NCBI GenBank assembly: GCA_028697615.1
Contig: JAQVET010000023.1
Span: forward strand, 1 to 10,170
Direction: 5' to 3'
DNA: 10,170 nt
Source: Minisyncoccota bacterium
GTDB lineage: Bacteria; Patescibacteriota; Minisyncoccia; Minisyncoccales; GCA-002788555
Of the stretch, positions 8,457 through 10,170 are shown piece by piece (within the stretch, counting starts at the first letter, position 1; every line of letters begins with the position of its first letter). A program made the position numbers and the translations under genes. The notes beneath the pieces are model-generated. The model worked only from the letters and a program-made list of their open reading frames with translations. It had not been told where the DNA came from and did no database searches.

Positions 8457-8645
8457 TCACTTTAATAAGTCGTTAACACCGATATTAAGGGACTTATCTA
8501 AATTTTGCAGCGTGTTTATTGAGGAATTGGTGATACGGCCTGACTCCAGCCTATTTAGCGTGTTATAGGGAATATCAGCCAATTTAGAAAGCCGATCCTG
8601 TGACAAGCCCTTTTGTTTCCTTAACTTTTTTATATCTTTGCCCAT
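8457..8645 (-). CDS. XRE/Cro-type helix-turn-helix regulator of the restriction operon
   Basis: A 62-residue, single-domain protein with a full HTH_3 fold: helix 1 (KDIKKLRKQKG, 3-13), helix 2 (SQDRLSKLAD, 15-24), recognition helix (PYNTLNRLESGR, 26-37), then SSINTLQNLDKSLNIGVNDLLK closing the bundle. It starts at ATG 8643-8645 and ends 7 nt before the methyltransferase start, so it is the first gene of the operon. Size and position recall controller (C) proteins of R-M systems, which delay restriction until methylation is complete, but type III systems rarely carry one. No canonical C-box is visible upstream; a candidate AT-rich inverted repeat lies at 8662-8684. A Cro-like autorepressor is the simplest alternative. 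Confidence 0.85.
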   Translation of the reverse strand: MGKDIKKLRKQKGLSQDRLSKLADIPYNTLNRLESGRITNSSINTLQNLDKSLNIGVNDLLK

Positions 8646-8661
8646 TGCTCAAGTCTCGCTG

Positions 8662-8684
8662 ATATTATATTGTCATAATAATAT
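8662..8684. promoter_or_regulatory. Candidate operator: AT-rich inverted repeat before the regulator gene
   Basis: ATATTAT (8662-8668) and ATAATAT (8678-8684) form an inverted repeat with a 9-nt spacer. It lies 16 bp upstream of the regulator's start and overlaps the proposed -10 box, where an autoregulating XRE dimer would bind. The region is nearly all A and T, so symmetry by chance is possible. Confidence 0.25.
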
Positions 8685-8709
8685 TATTTATCTATTGCAA
8701 GCCTATCAA
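8681..8709 (-). promoter_or_regulatory. Candidate promoter of the restriction operon
   Basis: On the - strand a -35-like TTGATA (8704-8709) is separated by 17 nt from a -10-like TAATAT (8681-8686), giving a leader of about 30 nt before the regulator ATG. Other A/T-rich -10 choices exist nearby (for example TATTAT or TATAAT in other registers), so the exact boxes are uncertain. No strong SD precedes the ATG. Confidence 0.35.
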
Positions 8710-8715
8710 ATTCTT

Positions 8716-8744
8716 TTATCATAATAGAAAACTGTTTCTATAAT
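8716..8744 (+). promoter_or_regulatory. Candidate + strand promoter facing the transposase
   Basis: A perfect TATAAT (8739-8744) lies 17 bp after a TTATCA (8716-8721, four of six consensus bases). It points towards the transposase, about 140 bp before its ATG. Transcripts from here would include the tandem repeats and the whole hairpin that covers the ribosome binding site. It may lie just outside the IS, in which case it is fortuitous host-side transcription. Confidence 0.4.
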
Positions 8745-8758
8745 GTAAAGAGAACGAA

Positions 8759-8819
8759 TTGCGTCATCTAAAATCTACACGAAACTGATTCGTTGCTTCA
8801 TGAGAGAATCTACACGAAA
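8759..8819. repeat. Tandem imperfect direct repeats at the IS left end
   Basis: Two units with a period of about 34-35 bp: TTGCGTCAT plus AATCTACACGAAA (8759-8767, 8772-8784) and TTGCTTCAT plus AATCTACACGAAA (8793-8801, 8807-8819). The 13-bp second half is identical in both. Repeated subterminal motifs like these are typical transposase-binding sites. No clear copy is seen at the right end within the window. Confidence 0.65.
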
Positions 8820-8822
8820 ATG

Positions 8823-8882
8823 TTTTGCCTTCTGGCTAAGGATGAAGCTAAATTCAGGGATAAGATTAGCCAGGAGGCAAAG
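8823..8882 (+). promoter_or_regulatory. Long hairpin sequestering the transposase ribosome binding site
   Basis: Bases 8823-8839 can pair with 8866-8882 as a 17-bp stem (core TTGCCTTCTGGCTAA with TTAGCCAGGAGGCAA), with only two G-U pairs and a 26-nt loop. The right arm contains the SD AGGAGG (8872-8877), 7 nt before the transposase ATG. RNA read in from outside would fold and hide the SD, limiting transposase synthesis, as is known for several IS families. Alternatively the DNA hairpin could be a subterminal recognition structure. Confidence 0.65.
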
Positions 8883-8884
8883 CG

Positions 8885-10057
8885 ATGGGTTTAGAGATGA
8901 AGATTAAAAGAGCGGTATTAAAGGAGTTAGCTGGTAAGTATCAGAGGAGCTCTAAGAAGGGCAAGGGCCAGGTGCTGGAGGAGTTCCTAGGGCTTACGTG
9001 CTATAACCGCTGTTATGGTAGCTGGTTATTGCGTAACTGTGGTCGGAAAGTGGTGATGAGGGGGTTAAATGGGGAGGAGGTAATAGTAATTGGGGAGATA
9101 AGGAAGATAAAGCGGAGGCGGAAGAGAGTCTATGATGAGGAGTTTAAGAAGGTCTTGAGGTGGCTCTGGCAGGTTCTGGATTATAGTTGTGGCAAGAGGC
9201 TGGTGGCGAGTTTAGGCTGGCTGGTACCGAAGCTCGAGGAACAGAGGGAGTTAAGGGTTAAGAAGACAATCAGGGAGAAGCTGCTGAGGGTCTCAGCCTC
9301 TACTGCGGATCGGTTATTGCGGCCGGAGAGGAAGAAGATGGAGATAAAGAGTAGAGCCAGGACCAGGCCAGGCACTCTTTTGAAGTATCAAGTGCCAATC
9401 AGGACCTATGCGGAGTGGGATGAGAAGAGACCTGGTTTCCTGGAGACAGATCTGGTTGGCCATGATGGGGGCAGAACCGAGGGAGAACACCTCTACAGCC
9501 TTAATGCCACCGATGTAGCCTCTACCTGGAGTGAGACTGTAGCCGTCAAGAACAGAGCTCAAGTCTGGACTTTCGAGGCCATCCAGAAGATAAAAGACAG
9601 GTTGCCGTTTAAGCTCCTGGGGATAGATTCAGATAACGATGGAGCCTTTATCAATGCCCACCTCATCAAATACTGCCAGGATAATCAGTTGACCTTTACT
9701 CGCAGCCGGGCCTCTAAGAAAAATGACGGTTGTTACGTTGAGCAGAAGAACTACTCAGTGGTCAGACGGCTGGTTGGCTATGCCCGCTATGATACCCAGG
9801 AGGAACAAGACCTATTAAATGAGCTTTATTCTATCTCCAGACTGTATTATAACTTCTTTCAGGTAACCATGAAGCTTAAAAGCAAAGAAAGGATAGGAAG
9901 TCGGGTCATCAAGAGATATGATAGTCCTAAGACCCCTTATCAGAGGTTATTAGAATCACCAGACATAGAAGAAGAACAAAAAGAAAGACTACGAGCCACG
10001 TATAAAGAACTCAATGTGGTTAAGCTCAAAAAGCAGATAGAAAGGGAGATGGTCTAG
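8885..10057 (+). CDS. IS transposase with D-D-(35)-E integrase-like catalytic core
   Basis: A 390-residue transposase from ATG 8885, chosen for its strong SD AGGAGG 7 nt upstream. The N-terminal ~160 residues are basic and helical (KRAVLKELAGKYQ, KIKRRRKRVYDEEFKKVLRW) and should bind the IS ends. The rve-type core carries D189 (in FLETDLVGH), D250 (in IDSDNDGAF) and E286 (in DGCYVEQKN); D250 and E286 are separated by exactly 35 residues, so the active site looks intact. WSETVAVKNRAQ (215-226) is typical of this integrase group. The C-terminus is charged and helical and ends with TAG followed by a second TAG. Fairly GC-rich codons contrast with the adjacent operon. It resembles transposases annotated as ISNCY (ISDol1 group) or 'integrase catalytic domain' proteins; the exact family is uncertain. 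Confidence 0.85.
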   Translation: MGLEMKIKRAVLKELAGKYQRSSKKGKGQVLEEFLGLTCYNRCYGSWLLRNCGRKVVMRGLNGEEVIVIGEIRKIKRRRKRVYDEEFKKVLRWLWQVLDYSCGKRLVASLGWLVPKLEEQRELRVKKTIREKLLRVSASTADRLLRPERKKMEIKSRARTRPGTLLKYQVPIRTYAEWDEKRPGFLETDLVGHDGGRTEGEHLYSLNATDVASTWSETVAVKNRAQVWTFEAIQKIKDRLPFKLLGIDSDNDGAFINAHLIKYCQDNQLTFTRSRASKKNDGCYVEQKNYSVVRRLVGYARYDTQEEQDLLNELYSISRLYYNFFQVTMKLKSKERIGSRVIKRYDSPKTPYQRLLESPDIEEEQKERLRATYKELNVVKLKKQIEREMV

Positions 10058-10140
10058 TAGTCAAGACCAAATGTAGCCTTCTTTTAAGGTGTATTTCATT
10101 TAACATGCTGCACTCGCTGGTAGCTGATAATAAGCCTCGA
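10045..10140 (+). repeat. IS right end, inverted partner of 1246-1341
   Basis: These 96 bp start in the last codons of the transposase and continue through the non-coding right end. They match the complement of 1246-1341 at 76 of 96 positions without gaps. The best-kept blocks are GGAGATGGTCT, TCAAGACCAAA, TTAAGGTGT and CTGATAATAAGC. Conservation without indels over non-coding DNA suggests this is the functional transposase-recognised end. Confidence 0.8.
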
Positions 10141-10170
10141 AGGGTGTGTCGTATACTCCCAGGCTCTGAT

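Larger units (their letters stand above)
8759..10143 (+). mobile_element. Insertion sequence, ISNCY/ISDol1-like; ends approximate
   Basis: One transposase gene is flanked by non-coding ends: a left end with tandem imperfect repeats and an RBS-covering hairpin, and a right end whose last 96 recognisable bases recur inverted at 1246-1341. The right limit is placed where similarity to that remnant fades (10140-10143). The left limit is placed at the first repeat. Neither end is proven by a target duplication. A weak terminal inverted match exists between TTCGttGCTT (8789-8798) and the complement of the right tip, TTCGagGCTT. The IS is GC-richer than the adjacent restriction operon. The family name is a tentative recollection. 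Confidence 0.7.

Noticed and set aside
8759..8819. CRISPR array
   Set aside because: Only two imperfect repeat units with an 8-nt gap and no cas genes; it fits IS-end binding sites better.
10130..10170. Imperfect stem AGCCT...GGG / CCC...AGGCT as a terminator or tRNA-like structure
   Set aside because: The stem is short and interrupted, no U-tract is visible before the window ends, and no tRNA arms can be assigned.

Overview
The window looks like an accessory region of an uncultivated or poorly known, AT-rich bacterium. An ISNCY/ISDol1-like insertion sequence (IS), a degraded gene at the left edge and a restriction-modification (R-M) operon that is visibly AT-richer than its flanks all point to a defence or mobile island. 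Nothing here fixes the taxon.

Left flank (1-1429, mostly + strand): a broken gene of unknown function (about 22-739) whose frame is interrupted near base 82; a small helical ORF (777-989); then 440 bp with no credible gene. That gap contains a decayed inverted copy of an IS end (1246-1341), and a near-perfect palindrome (1421-1446) overlaps the stop codon of the next gene.

Core (1430-8645, all - strand): a tight four-gene operon, read right to left. It encodes an XRE-type helix-turn-helix regulator (8457-8645), a beta-class type III Mod-like adenine methyltransferase with a roughly 370-residue N-terminal extension (5855-8449), a DUF6119/TIGR04141-like protein (4356-5852), and a type III Res-like SF2 helicase with a C-terminal PD-(D/E)XK nuclease (1430-4363). 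Junctions are 7 nt, 2 nt and an 8-nt overlap, so the genes are very probably co-transcribed and translationally coupled. The arrangement reads as a type III R-M system with two additions: a regulator at the front and a DUF6119 protein locked between Mod and Res.

Right flank (8646-10170): an AT-rich divergent promoter region, then an IS (transposase 8885-10057, + strand) with intact D-D-(35)-E residues. It has tandem imperfect repeats at its left end and a long hairpin that would bury the transposase ribosome binding site. The last 96 bp of IS homology (10045-10140) match 1246-1341 in inverted orientation at 76 of 96 positions without gaps. The R-M operon is therefore bracketed by inverted related IS ends, one intact and one decayed.
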